This document shows, in pieces, positions 1 through 8,608 of a DNA stretch of 64,000 bases. How positions within the stretch are numbered: position 1 is the stretch's first letter; the number at the start of each line of letters is the position of its first letter. Source of the stretch: Desulfobacter postgatei 2ac9 (GTDB lineage Bacteria; Desulfobacterota; Desulfobacteria; Desulfobacterales; Desulfobacteraceae); contig NZ_CM001488.1 in NCBI RefSeq assembly GCF_000233695.2, forward strand, positions 646,049-710,048, written 5' to 3'. The position numbers were made by a program, and so were the translations under genes. The notes under the pieces are model-generated. The model searched no databases and was not told where the DNA came from. It saw nothing but the letters and a program-made list of their open reading frames with translations.

Positions 1-1879
1 TCAGGGCGTCCGCTCTGTAGTGAACGGATCCTTTTGGCGGAAATTGACAGAACCGGGCATTGGTGCCTGAAAAATCGACCTGATCAATGACGGCATTCAT
101 AAATGAGACAGCGGAAATGGTGGAATAGGAAAAGCACGATCCGGAAAGGTCGGCCAGGTTAAATGATACTTTTGAAATCGTGGCTTCTATAAAGGGCGCC
201 TCTTTCAGACAGGCATGACTGAAGTCGCAATTATACATGGCAGTATGTTGAAAACTGCAGTTTGTAAAAACGGCGGATGCTGCATTCACGTTAATAAAAA
301 CGGCATGGTCAAAATTGACCTCTTTAAACCGTGCCTGACGCATATCAACATTATGGAAAACCGTCTTCTTGAAAAACGTGTTGGAAAAAGAGGTTTTGGA
401 AAAGTCACTGTTATCAATGATGGATTTATTAAAAAAGAGAGAAGTCAGCGAGAAGTCACAAGAGGACAAATTCACACTGGTGAAGACCTGATCTTCAAGA
501 TATACGGTTATTGAGTTTTCGTTATGTTTGAGTTTCTCTATCCTGTTTTGCATTAAAGTTAACGATGCACGCGACATCTCGCTGATCTTTTTATTCACCA
601 ATTGGATTACAGGATCAAACTCCGTTTCAATACTTTTCTTTTCCTGTGCCAGAATCTGTTTTGTTTTTTCGATAAACGATTTTATTGCCGTTCTGTCGAC
701 AGCTTTATCATCGGTTGCATATTTGACAAATATTTTAACGATCCGTTCCGGCCGTTTTTTGATCATTCCAAAAATACAAGCCAGATTTGCTCCGAAATTT
801 AAATTTACATATTGATTTTGATTCAGCGCAATGTCCTGAATAATAAAGAAAGAAAATTTGGACAACTCGGATATGTCACTATGGATCAATGGTATCAGGG
901 ACGGATATTTATTGCGCATCATTTTCAATAACGTATGCGGTGCAAACTTTCCCGATACAACAAGGGCTTTAAAGGCATGAAGCGCTTCTCTTTTACTCCG
1001 TTGATAAAAAAGACGCAGGATCGGATCGGCAAGCTCTTTATAGGTCCCCACCGAAGATTCTTCAACAATATTGTAAACGGCAATCCGATTTTCTTCACTT
1101 TCCTCTCTATCCAGAATATCGATCAACAAATCAGGAGAAATTTTTGTGACCATCATGGCAAGCGCCTTCAGCCCGATTACTCTTGTTTCTGGAAATTGGG
1201 AGCGTATCTCATTGGAAAGGATCTGTTCAGGATCTCTTAATTCAGAATTAATATTATTTAAAAATGGGTCTACATCCCTTTGCCGGTCAAACAGACCGGC
1301 AAAGAATTTAACAACACAGTCCCGTTGTTGAATCGAGTTCAATATCCGCTTAAACATAAATCCGAACTTCAACCTGATGCCTGGCGAAGATTGAATATAT
1401 TCATCCACAAAAGCCAGGCGTTCGGGTTCAGGGACCGTGAAAATCAGTTTTTCCATGTCATCAATGCTGACAAGCCCCTGACAAAGGGCCTTGAATGCAA
1501 AGTAGGCACCTTTACCTTTAATCCCCAGCAATGTTTTTATAAAGAAACTCAGTTGATCAAATGCCATATCGGGTTGAATCGCGGCATATATCCTGGCACA
1601 CAGGGACAAGCTTTTTTTCATGCCCGTTGCATATTGGTTTTTATCCAAAGCATCTGCTAAAAGTTCGCCGATATTTATTTGAATGGCTTCAAGACTTTTT
1701 TGAGCATGGCTTCTCACGGATGCATAATACGAAGTCAAACCGGTAAGCACCGGCAAGATGGCAATTTCCGGATCTAATTTGCCGGCATTTTTGACGATCA
1801 AGACCTTTTCCTGCCGTGATAATTTTTCCCAGTGGGATTCAAATAAATGATAATCAAAATTATCAATCGCCAAATTCAT
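1..1879 (-). CDS. Pentapeptide-repeat protein with helical-repeat N-terminus, cut by the left window edge
   Basis: The reading frame is open from an ATG at 1877-1879 to the first base of the window, giving at least 626 residues, so the C-terminus is missing. Residues 1 to about 430 are helical and read like HEAT-type repeats. From about residue 460 there is a run of degenerate pentapeptide units with Phe or Leu at the central position and small or polar residues around it (for example CDFSL, SDFSK, VDFSG). Such repeats fold as a right-handed beta helix, usually for protein-protein contact; no enzymatic motif is visible in the part seen. The start overlaps the lipA stop by four bases (ATGA), so it is translationally coupled as the third gene of a lipB-lipA operon. 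A link with lipoylation is only inferred from this position. It could be the N-terminal part of a larger multidomain protein. Confidence 0.75.
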   Translation of the reverse strand, partial: MNLAIDNFDYHLFESHWEKLSRQEKVLIVKNAGKLDPEIAILPVLTGLTSYYASVRSHAQKSLEAIQINIGELLADALDKNQYATGMKKSLSLCARIYAAIQPDMAFDQLSFFIKTLLGIKGKGAYFAFKALCQGLVSIDDMEKLIFTVPEPERLAFVDEYIQSSPGIRLKFGFMFKRILNSIQQRDCVVKFFAGLFDRQRDVDPFLNNINSELRDPEQILSNEIRSQFPETRVIGLKALAMMVTKISPDLLIDILDREESEENRIAVYNIVEESSVGTYKELADPILRLFYQRSKREALHAFKALVVSGKFAPHTLLKMMRNKYPSLIPLIHSDISELSKFSFFIIQDIALNQNQYVNLNFGANLACIFGMIKKRPERIVKIFVKYATDDKAVDRTAIKSFIEKTKQILAQEKKSIETEFDPVIQLVNKKISEMSRASLTLMQNRIEKLKHNENSITVYLEDQVFTSVNLSSCDFSLTSLFFNKSIIDNSDFSKTSFSNTFFKKTVFHNVDMRQARFKEVNFDHAVFINVNAASAVFTNCSFQHTAMYNCDFSHACLKEAPFIEATISKVSFNLADLSGSCFSYSTISAVSFMNAVIDQVDFSGTNARFCQFPPKGSVHYRADAL

Positions 1880-2808
1880 AATTTATCACGACATATATTT
1901 GTCTCGGGTGTTTCGAATAACTCTCTGGCCTTGTAGGAACTTCTGACAAAGGGGCCGGAAGCCACCTGTTTAAATCCGATCTCCCGGGCCATGCGGTCAA
2001 GTTGTTCAAATTCTTGCGGGCTGTAGAATTTTTCCACGGAAAGGTGGGTTCTTGTGGGTTGAAGGTACTGGCCCACGGTGAGGATATTGCAGCCATGATC
2101 ATACATGTCCTGGAAGGTGGCTTCAAGTTCCTCTATGGTTTCGCCCAGGCCCACCATGATGCCTGACTTGGTCTGCCGTCCGGGAAAGCGTTTTGTGACA
2201 TTTCGAATCAGGTCAAGGGATCTCTGGTACTGGGCCTGGGGACGGACCCTGGCGTAAAGGTTCTTAACCGTCTCAATGTTGTGGTTGATCACGTCAGGCC
2301 ATGCTTTGGCTACGGTTTCAAGGGCCTTGAGATCGCCCTGGAAATCCGGGATCAGGACTTCTACCCGGATGCGGGGACCGGCCTTTTTAATGGCCTGAAT
2401 CACATGTGCAAAGTGGGATGCCCCGCCGTCGGGAAGATCGTCCCTTGTAACGGAAGTGACAACCACATAGGTCAGTTTCAGTTTGAGTACGGTCTCGGCC
2501 ACCCTTTGGGGTTCATCCGGGTCAACCGGAGTCGGCGCATTTGAGGTTATATTGCAGAATCTGCAGTTCCGGGTGCAGCTGGATCCCAGGATCATGAATG
2601 TGGCAGTGTTTTTTGAAAAACATTCAAAGATGTTGGGACAGGCCGCTTCCTGGCAGACGGTATGAAGGCCTGCTTCGGATAAAAGCCGGGTAACCCGCTG
2701 GTAATCCCCGCCTTTGGGCATGCTTTTTTTCAGCCACCTGGGTTTGCTTTTCCGGATGGTGTTAGAACCGGAAGGAGACGTTTCTGTATGGCCGTTGCGG
2801 TTGTTCAT
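1876..2808 (-). CDS. lipA: Lipoyl synthase LipA
   Basis: Radical SAM enzyme that inserts two sulfur atoms into the octanoyl chain carried by lipoyl domains of 2-oxoacid dehydrogenases and the glycine cleavage H protein. Both iron-sulfur cluster motifs are visible: the auxiliary-cluster cysteines C52, C57 and C63 (CQEAACPNIFEC) and the radical SAM motif C78, C82, C85 (CTRNCRFC). The conserved C-terminal RSSY, whose serine ligates the auxiliary cluster in this family, is at about residue 290. The length of 310 residues is normal. The start overlaps the lipB stop by four bases (ATGA), and its own stop overlaps the next gene in the same way, so three proteins are translationally coupled. Confidence 0.97.
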   Translation of the reverse strand: MNNRNGHTETSPSGSNTIRKSKPRWLKKSMPKGGDYQRVTRLLSEAGLHTVCQEAACPNIFECFSKNTATFMILGSSCTRNCRFCNITSNAPTPVDPDEPQRVAETVLKLKLTYVVVTSVTRDDLPDGGASHFAHVIQAIKKAGPRIRVEVLIPDFQGDLKALETVAKAWPDVINHNIETVKNLYARVRPQAQYQRSLDLIRNVTKRFPGRQTKSGIMVGLGETIEELEATFQDMYDHGCNILTVGQYLQPTRTHLSVEKFYSPQEFEQLDRMAREIGFKQVASGPFVRSSYKARELFETPETNICRDKL

Positions 2809-3506
2809 GGGTTTTGTCCCTTTATGTTAAAATTAAAAATTTTGCAAAAAAAATAAAAAAAAAGATTTTTGACCCGTTCCATGGACATTTTTGGATCAAA
2901 TAAGATATTTTGATGTTCCTGTGCAAGGGAAGTCATGGATAAATTTTGCAGACCGCAGGGATTGATCCAGGTAAAAGGGGTCAGGTCCGGACAGACATTC
3001 AGCGCCAGGCCATGGATACAGATCCCTTTTTTAATCGAGAGGCCCACACTGCCGATTTTCTTCTTCCCCACCCAGAGTCCGTGGTTTTGCGGATCCCTTC
3101 GGGCCTCTACCCCAAACTGCCGGGCCGTTCTCATCATAATTTCCTCAAGACCATGGACAAAGTCGGCCACCCCGATCCTGGATCGCTCCAGATTGATGAT
3201 GGGATAGAGCACAGCCTGGCCCGGCCCGTGAAAGGTAATGTTCCCTCCTCTTTCGGTCTGGACAATCTCAATCCCTTTTTCAGCCAGAAACTGTTCCGAC
3301 ACCACAAGGTTTTCCCGTCCCCCTCTTTTACCTAATGTGTAAACCGCAGGGTGCTGGACAAAAAAAACCCGGTCACCAAGGAGCCGATCCTGGATCATCT
3401 TTTCCCGGACAGTGGTCTGAAGATCAAGGACCTGAAGATAATCCCGGATACCAAGGTCCTCAAATACAGCACATCTGTCATCCGCTGAAAGGGCGTGTCC
3501 GGCCAT
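2805..3506 (-). CDS. lipB: Octanoyl-ACP:protein N-octanoyltransferase LipB
   Basis: Transfers octanoate from acyl carrier protein to the target lysine of lipoyl domains, the step before LipA. The family signature RGGNITFHGPGQ is at residues 87-98. The catalytic lysine lies at about 150 in KKKIGSVGLSIKKG and the catalytic cysteine at 184 in NPCGL. The length of 233 residues is typical. It is the first gene of the lipB-lipA operon, with an intergenic region of more than 350 bases upstream that separates it from a divergent transporter gene. Having both genes means the cell can make lipoate de novo from the fatty-acid pathway. Confidence 0.96.
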   Translation of the reverse strand: MAGHALSADDRCAVFEDLGIRDYLQVLDLQTTVREKMIQDRLLGDRVFFVQHPAVYTLGKRGGRENLVVSEQFLAEKGIEIVQTERGGNITFHGPGQAVLYPIINLERSRIGVADFVHGLEEIMMRTARQFGVEARRDPQNHGLWVGKKKIGSVGLSIKKGICIHGLALNVCPDLTPFTWINPCGLQNLSMTSLAQEHQNILFDPKMSMERVKNLFFYFFCKIFNFNIKGQNP

Positions 3507-3880
3507 GCTCTGATCCTCTTAAATTCAAATAGTTATATTTTTTCCCTTTTGGTATAAAAAAAACAGACAGTTCATTTTTTTCAAAAACAGCCTTCGTGGT
3601 TTGACATTACTATTACGTTTTACTTTTAAAAAAAATGAGGTTATAGGATCGCCTTCCGGCGAAAATTCGGTAAAATTACATAATGAGCCATATTGATTTT
3701 GTCAATTGTTTTTTCATGATCTGCCGATGATCAAATGTTGATCAATTTGCCCTCTCCTGTTACGGTAAAAATAATTTCAGATTTGTCTGAAGCCGCATGG
3801 ATCGAAACAACTGGACTTGGATAGCTATGTTTTATTTATAGGATAGGGTGTTCAAAAAAATTTACCGGAGGTTAACCCCC
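3507..3880. other. Divergent intergenic region between lipB and the AI-2E-type transporter gene
   Basis: AT-rich spacer of about 370 bases that must hold the promoters of both divergent genes. A TTGACA at 3601-3606 on the plus strand is followed at 17-base spacing only by a weak TTTTAA, so I do not call a promoter. A good ribosome-binding site, GGAGG at 3867-3871, precedes the ATG at 3881. I see no RNA gene or other ORF. Confidence 0.4.
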
Positions 3881-4942
3881 ATGAATCGAGACCTGATTCA
3901 CCCCTCGTTTTTATTATTACTGGTGTTGTTTATTTCAGCTGTTTTTCTTGTAATGATTAAATCTTTTCTCATGGCTATTCTGCTGGCCGGGATTTTTTCA
4001 TCCCTGGCCTATCCGTTGTATCAGTGGCTTAACAAATGCCTGAAAGGCAGGCAGGCTGCGGCTTCAGGAATTACCATCATGATTATCATCCTGATCGTTC
4101 TTCTTCCTTTAAGCGGTCTTTTAGGCATTGTAACCAGCCAGGCGATCAAGGTGGGGCAGACAGCTAAACCCTGGGTCCAGAAACAATTGTCTTCACCCAT
4201 AGCGATTTCTCAGTGGCTGGAAGATCTGCCTTTTTATGAACAGGTAGAACCCTACAGGGAAACCATCTACATCAAGGCCGGAGAACTGGTGGGCGCCGCA
4301 AGTCAGTTTTTTGTCAACGGGCTTCAAACCGCGACCATGGGCACTATAAATTTTATATTTATGGCAGCCATTCTTTTATATACCATGTTCTTTTTTCTTA
4401 TAGACGGAGATAAGCTGTTAGAGAAAATTTTATTTTATATGCCCCTGGACGATAAGTATGAAAGACGGCTTCTTGAAAAATTTACCTCTGTGGCACGGGC
4501 CACGATCAAGGGAACCATCATCATCGGTATTGTTCAGGGCGGGGCATCCGGCATCGCGTTTGCCGTGGTCGGCATTGACAGTTCGTTTTTCTGGGGTGCT
4601 GTCATGACGGTGTTGTCCATTATACCGGCCGTTGGAACGGCTTTGATATGGATTCCGGCGGCGCTTTGGCTATTCGCCCAGGGCGCATGGTTCAAGGCCA
4701 GCGCTCTTATCGTTTTCTGCGGGATGACCGTGGGAAGTGTTGACAATCTTCTGCGGCCCAGGCTTGTGGGTAAAGATACGGAAATGCACGATCTTTTTAT
4801 TTTATTTTCCACCCTTGGCGGCATTGCCATGTTCGGTATTATCGGCATTATCATCGGCCCTATTATTGCCGCATTGTTTGTCACCATCTGGGATATTTAC
4901 GGCGTTGTCTTTAAGGATGTACTGCCCAAGGTAGGGCCGTAA
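3881..4942 (+). CDS. AI-2E family transporter (PF01594-type membrane protein)
   Basis: Integral membrane protein of 353 residues with about seven hydrophobic segments: two near the N-terminus, one at about residue 65, one at about 160, and a cluster in the last 140 residues. The soluble stretch in the middle and the glycine- and proline-rich C-terminal helices (for example IIGIIIGPIIAALF) are typical of the AI-2E/YdiK/PerM-like family. Members have been linked to autoinducer-2 export or to sodium/proton antiport, so the substrate here is unknown. A GTG at 3848 would add eleven residues, but the ATG at 3881 has GGAGG at 3867-3871 in front and is preferred. It stands alone on the plus strand, divergent from lipB. 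Confidence 0.85.
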   Translation: MNRDLIHPSFLLLLVLFISAVFLVMIKSFLMAILLAGIFSSLAYPLYQWLNKCLKGRQAAASGITIMIIILIVLLPLSGLLGIVTSQAIKVGQTAKPWVQKQLSSPIAISQWLEDLPFYEQVEPYRETIYIKAGELVGAASQFFVNGLQTATMGTINFIFMAAILLYTMFFFLIDGDKLLEKILFYMPLDDKYERRLLEKFTSVARATIKGTIIIGIVQGGASGIAFAVVGIDSSFFWGAVMTVLSIIPAVGTALIWIPAALWLFAQGAWFKASALIVFCGMTVGSVDNLLRPRLVGKDTEMHDLFILFSTLGGIAMFGIIGIIIGPIIAALFVTIWDIYGVVFKDVLPKVGP

Positions 4943-5052
4943 AATAATCGTTAGGGCAACGCCCTTGAGCAGTCATATTCAGCGCTGTGATTTGAAGAGC
5001 GTCATGAAAGTAACTTAGCAACTTATTGGTTCTTTAACATAAAAGGGAAATT

Positions 5053-5898
5053 ATGAGACACGAATGCTATTTTTGTCATATAAGGACAATTGAAAACCTT
5101 ATTAAGAAATTTAAGCCTGATGAAAAAATTGCAGAAAATTTTATTTTCGCGGTTCACAAATTTATTGAATCCAACCGGGAACTCTCAAATCCCCAATTGG
5201 CCACTCAAATTCACCGCATCGCCAAGAGTCATCTTGGCAATACAAACCTATACGCCGAAGAGAAATTAAAGGCCAACAACATTCTCCTGAAAGAGTACTC
5301 ATATTGGGAAACCATAGTGAATGAAAGCGAAAATCCTTTTTGCACGGCGGCAAAACTTTCTGTTATTGGCAATATAATTGATTATGGCGCACAAAGTGTT
5401 GATGACGACATATCGGGTCAGATTGAATCTTTTTTTCATAAAAATTTAAAAATTGATATGACCGTGGAGTTAAAAAATCAAATCAGTAAAGCTCAAAATA
5501 TTTTGTATTTAGGCGATAATTGTGGCGAAATCGTTTTTGATAAATTGTTTATTGAAACCATGAAGCATCCAAACATTACTTTTGCTGTACGGGGAAACCC
5601 TGTTATCAACGATGTAACGCTTGAAGATGCAAATCAAGTGGGCATTGACAAAGTTTGCAAGGTTATTTCCAATGGGTTTGATGCGCCTTCAACACTTATT
5701 GATTTTTGTTCAGACGAATTTGCCGAAGAATATAAGAATGCGGATCTTATCATATCCAAAGGGCAGGGCAATTTTGAAGGCCTTATGGAAAGTTGCCATT
5801 CAAATCAATTTTTTCTTTTAATTGCAAAATGTCATCCAATAGCAAATTTACTGGGTGTTGATAAGAATGATATGGTGGTTGCAAGATCAGCTTTATGA
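5053..5898 (+). CDS. DUF89/ARMT1-like damage-control phosphatase family protein
   Basis: 281-residue protein of the DUF89 family, whose studied members are metal-dependent phosphatases acting on damaged or surplus phosphometabolites. Visible family marks are the N-terminal cysteine pair C5 and C8 (ECYFC), the core LYLGDNCGEIVFDK at about residues 152-165 carrying the metal-binding Asn/Asp positions, and SKGQGNFEGL at about 236-245. The length fits the short prokaryotic subfamily. A ribosome-binding site (AAAAGGGAA) precedes the ATG. It is flanked by non-coding DNA on both sides and seems to be a single-gene unit. The true substrate cannot be read from sequence. Confidence 0.85.
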   Translation: MRHECYFCHIRTIENLIKKFKPDEKIAENFIFAVHKFIESNRELSNPQLATQIHRIAKSHLGNTNLYAEEKLKANNILLKEYSYWETIVNESENPFCTAAKLSVIGNIIDYGAQSVDDDISGQIESFFHKNLKIDMTVELKNQISKAQNILYLGDNCGEIVFDKLFIETMKHPNITFAVRGNPVINDVTLEDANQVGIDKVCKVISNGFDAPSTLIDFCSDEFAEEYKNADLIISKGQGNFEGLMESCHSNQFFLLIAKCHPIANLLGVDKNDMVVARSAL

Positions 5899-5935
5899 TA
5901 ACGCGGTTATAACCGGATCAGCCAATGGACCGCAA

Positions 5936-5966
5936 AGCCCTGAAGCTGTTTACTGATTTCAGGGCT
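5936..5966. terminator. Hairpin downstream of the DUF89 gene
   Basis: A perfect 9-bp stem AGCCCTGAA/TTCAGGGCT with a 13-base loop lies about 40 bases after the DUF89 stop. There is no T-run, so it is a weak terminator candidate. On the opposite strand the same stretch (about 5899-6010) reads as a 35-codon open segment ending in TAA with no start codon, which may be the tail of a lost gene. Confidence 0.3.
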
Positions 5967-6140
5967 GGCGCCTTTAGGCGGTACCTTTTGGGCGGCATAT
6001 TCTGCAAGGGTGAAAAAAGTTTTTTATAAAATTGGAAAAATATAAAAGAAAATTGGACAATTTGTTCGGACTTTTATATTAACTATTTCAAATAATGGCG
6101 GCAGGCAGCAGGCAGTTCATATTGCTGCTTGTCAGATCTT

Positions 6141-6172
6141 CTAAAAGAGGGAAAAACTAAAAGAGGGAAAAA
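6141..6172 (+). repeat. Tandem duplication of the ribosome-binding site in front of the class I fumarase
   Basis: The 16-mer CTAAAAGAGGGAAAAA occurs twice head to tail at 6141-6156 and 6157-6172, without a mismatch, ending three bases before the ATG at 6176. Each copy contains an AGAGGG Shine-Dalgarno core; the second sits eight bases from the start codon. Confidence 0.9.
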
Positions 6173-6175
6173 CGA

Positions 6176-7783
6176 ATGGAATTTAACTATGAACCCATGT
6201 TTCCGTTAAAAAAGGATGGAACGCAATACCGCCTGTTGACCAAGGATCATGTCCGGGTCCGGGAATTTGAGGGTAAGGATGTGGTCATGGTGGAGCCCGT
6301 TGCATTGACTCTACTGGCCAAGGCTGCCTTTAAGGATGTGGCCCATCTGTACCGAGCTGAACATCTGGCGCAGGTGAGGGCCGTGATTGATGACCCTGAA
6401 AGTTCTGACAATGACCGCTATGTAGCCCTGGAGCTTTTGAAAAATGCCGTAATTTCGGCTGAAAAGGTCTATCCCATGTGTCAGGACACCGGCACCGCCA
6501 TTGTTATGGGTAAAAAGGGGCAGCAGATCTGGACTTGGTCCAATGATGAGTGCGAATTGTCCAAAGGCGCCTTTGAAGCTTATACACAAAATAATTTGCG
6601 GTATTCCCAGAATGCGCCGCTCACTATGTACAAAGAAGTGAATACCAAAAACAATATGCCTGCTCAGGTGGACATCGCTGCGGTCCAGGGTGATGAATAT
6701 AACTTCCTGTTCATGGCAAAAGGCGGTGGTTCTGCCAATAAAACAGCCCTGTTCCAGATGACCAAGGCCGTGCTCAATACCGAAGAGAGCCTGATTAACT
6801 TCATGCTGAAAGAAATGAAACACCTGGGCACAGCCGCCTGTCCCCCGTATCACATCGCATTTGTTGTTGGCGGAACCTCTGCGGAACTCAATCTCAAGGC
6901 TGTAAAGCTGGCCTCGGCCCGTTACCTGGATACCCTGCCCACCACGGGCAGTGAAACCGGTCATGCGTTCAGGGACATTGACCTTGAGCAAAAAGTTCTG
7001 GACCGGTCCAGGGATTTAGGTCTTGGTGCACAGTTCGGCGGCAAATATTTTGCCCTGGATATCCGGGTCGTAAGACTTCCCCGCCACGGGGCATCCTGCC
7101 CCATCGGCATCGGCGTTTCCTGCTCAGCTGACCGTCAGATCAAGGGCAAAATTACCCGGGATGGCGTGTTCCTGGAACAGCTGGTTGAAAACCCGGCAGA
7201 ATACCTGCCTGCCAGCGAACCTGAAATGGCTCCTGCCGTTGAGATTGACCTGAACCGTCCCATGGATGAAATTCGCGCGGAACTGACCAAATATCCGGTA
7301 TCCACCCGTCTCTCTTTGACCGGTAAAATCATTGTGGCCAGAGATATTGCCCATTCCAAGTTTATGGAACGCTATGAAAAGGGCGATGGGCTGCCCGATT
7401 ACATTAAAAATCACGTCATCTATTATGCAGGGCCTGCAAAGACACCTGAAGGGGAAGCTTCCGGATCATTCGGGCCCACCACAGCCGGCCGCATGGACCC
7501 CTATGTGCCTATTTTCCAGAAAGAAGGTGGGTCCATGGTCATGCTGGCCAAGGGCAACCGTTCCCAGGTCGTTACCGATTCCTGCAAGACTTACGGCGGT
7601 TTTTATCTGGGTTCTCCTGGTGGTCCTGCCGCACGTCTGGGCAAGGATTTTATTAAAAAGGTCGAGCTGGTTGAATATGAAGAGCTGGGCATGGAAGCGG
7701 TGTGGATGATCACGGTGGAAAAATTTCCTGCGTTTATCCTTGTTGATGATAAGGGCAATGACTTTTTTAAAAGACTGGTATAA
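6176..7783 (+). CDS. Class I (iron-sulfur) fumarate hydratase
   Basis: Interconverts fumarate and malate in the oxidative TCA cycle using an oxygen-sensitive 4Fe-4S cluster as Lewis acid. The 535-residue single polypeptide corresponds to the FumA/FumB fused form (alpha and beta parts in one chain). Cluster-ligand candidates are C102 in [10 protein letters not shown]222 in TAACPPYH and a cysteine of the [10 protein letters not shown] segment (C308/C316). The C-terminal beta domain has the usual GPTTAGRMD and [10 protein letters not shown] segments. The start is fixed by a duplicated ribosome-binding site immediately upstream. A second, oxygen-stable class II fumarase lies at 52.3 kb, so the organism has both types. 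Confidence 0.96.
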   Translation: MEFNYEPMFPLKKDGTQYRLLTKDHVRVREFEGKDVVMVEPVALTLLAKAAFKDVAHLYRAEHLAQVRAVIDDPESSDNDRYVALELLKNAVISAEKVYPMCQDTGTAIVMGKKGQQIWTWSNDECELSKGAFEAYTQNNLRYSQNAPLTMYKEVNTKNNMPAQVDIAAVQGDEYNFLFMAKGGGSANKTALFQMTKAVLNTEESLINFMLKEMKHLGTAACPPYHIAFVVGGTSAELNLKAVKLASARYLDTLPTTGSETGHAFRDIDLEQKVLDRSRDLGLGAQFGGKYFALDIRVVRLPRHGASCPIGIGVSCSADRQIKGKITRDGVFLEQLVENPAEYLPASEPEMAPAVEIDLNRPMDEIRAELTKYPVSTRLSLTGKIIVARDIAHSKFMERYEKGDGLPDYIKNHVIYYAGPAKTPEGEASGSFGPTTAGRMDPYVPIFQKEGGSMVMLAKGNRSQVVTDSCKTYGGFYLGSPGGPAARLGKDFIKKVELVEYEELGMEAVWMITVEKFPAFILVDDKGNDFFKRLV

Positions 7784-7817
7784 ATAGTACTTTAATATCC
7801 GATTTGTTTTTAAAGTC

Positions 7818-7870
7818 AAACAGGACAGACGGGGCTGCCGGATTTATTACGGTCTCTGTTTGTCCTGTTT
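7818..7870. terminator. Inverted repeat between the fumarase and reductase genes
   Basis: Arms of 13 bases (7818-7830 and 7858-7870) pair with one mismatch around a 27-base loop, 35 bases after the fumarase stop. There is no T-run after the stem, so it may slow or stabilise transcripts rather than terminate them. Confidence 0.4.
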
Positions 7871-7891
7871 CCATCTGGAAAGGGAGAATAT

Positions 7892-8413
7892 ATGGAAGTC
7901 ATTCTGCTGATGGCCTCAACTGTGGACGGTAAGATTGCCAGGCACTCCGGCCAGCTTGTCGACTGGACCGGCAAAGCCGATAAAAAATATTTTGTGGAAC
8001 TGACCAAAAAGTCAGGTGCCATGATTATGGGATCAAAAACCTATGACACCATTGGCAAACCCCTGCCGGAACGCCTTAATGTTGTCATGACCCGGGATAA
8101 ATCCAGACAAAGTGATCAGGACAATCTGATATTTACGGATCTGCCCCCGGCTAAGATTCTTGAAGATCTTGAGCGCAAGGGATATAGCAGTGCTGCCCTG
8201 ATTGGTGGAGCCATGGTCAACACGTTGTTTGCCCGTGACAACCTGATCACCCAGGTACACCTGACGATTGTACCCCGGTTATTTGGTTCAGGGTTGTCTA
8301 TATTTGCCCCGCCCCTTGATCTTGACATTGGCCTGACTTTTGAGTCCAGTCAGGATATCGGAGACGGGCACCTTCTACTTATTTATCATGTGGTAACCCA
8401 TGAAAAACAGTGA
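7892..8413 (+). CDS. Dihydrofolate reductase/RibD C-terminal family reductase
   Basis: 173-residue protein with the fold shared by dihydrofolate reductase and the reductase domain of RibD. The N-terminus VILLMASTVDGKIA and the segments IMGSKTYDTIG and ALIGGAMVNTLF (nucleotide-binding loop) are typical of RibD_C proteins, which reduce pterin- or ribosylamino-pyrimidine-like substrates with NADPH. There is no deaminase domain, so it is not a full RibD. The substrate is uncertain. A GGGAGA ribosome-binding site precedes the ATG. Its last codons overlap the start of a 46-residue small ORF, suggesting coupled translation. Confidence 0.8.
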   Translation: MEVILLMASTVDGKIARHSGQLVDWTGKADKKYFVELTKKSGAMIMGSKTYDTIGKPLPERLNVVMTRDKSRQSDQDNLIFTDLPPAKILEDLERKGYSSAALIGGAMVNTLFARDNLITQVHLTIVPRLFGSGLSIFAPPLDLDIGLTFESSQDIGDGHLLLIYHVVTHEKQ

Positions 8414-8540
8414 CGACTCTGGCATAAAACCAGGAATAAAAAAAGACAAGAAAAAAAATTTTATTGTCCGTTATTTTAATTGGATTGCAAAGGGGACCCA
8501 AAGGGCCAAGCAACAGGGCCGTGGTCCCTGTAAATTCTGA
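8400..8540 (+). CDS. Small basic protein (46 aa), unknown function
   Basis: An ATG at 8400-8402 lies inside the end of the reductase gene in another frame and opens a 46-codon ORF ending TGA at 8538-8540. The first half is lysine-rich and polar. The second half contains an amphipathic aromatic segment NFIVRYFNWIAKG followed by a basic tail ending PCKF. The biased composition and the 14-base overlap with the gene before suggest a real coupled small protein. The amphipathic segment could lie on a membrane surface. I do not recognise a characterised family. Confidence 0.5.
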   Translation: MKNSDDSGIKPGIKKDKKKNFIVRYFNWIAKGTQRAKQQGRGPCKF

Positions 8541-8608
8541 ACCCCAAAAAAATGACCGGTCCGGGGGACTGAAGATTTTGACTCTGTTTGTAAAAGGATT
8601 ACTCAATC

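Noticed and set aside
8430-8600. Structured RNA (GEMM/cGAMP riboswitch) before the multihaem cytochrome
   Set aside because: Repeated GGG/CCC runs looked suggestive, but the stretch is coding for the 46-residue ORF and lacks the conserved GEMM core.
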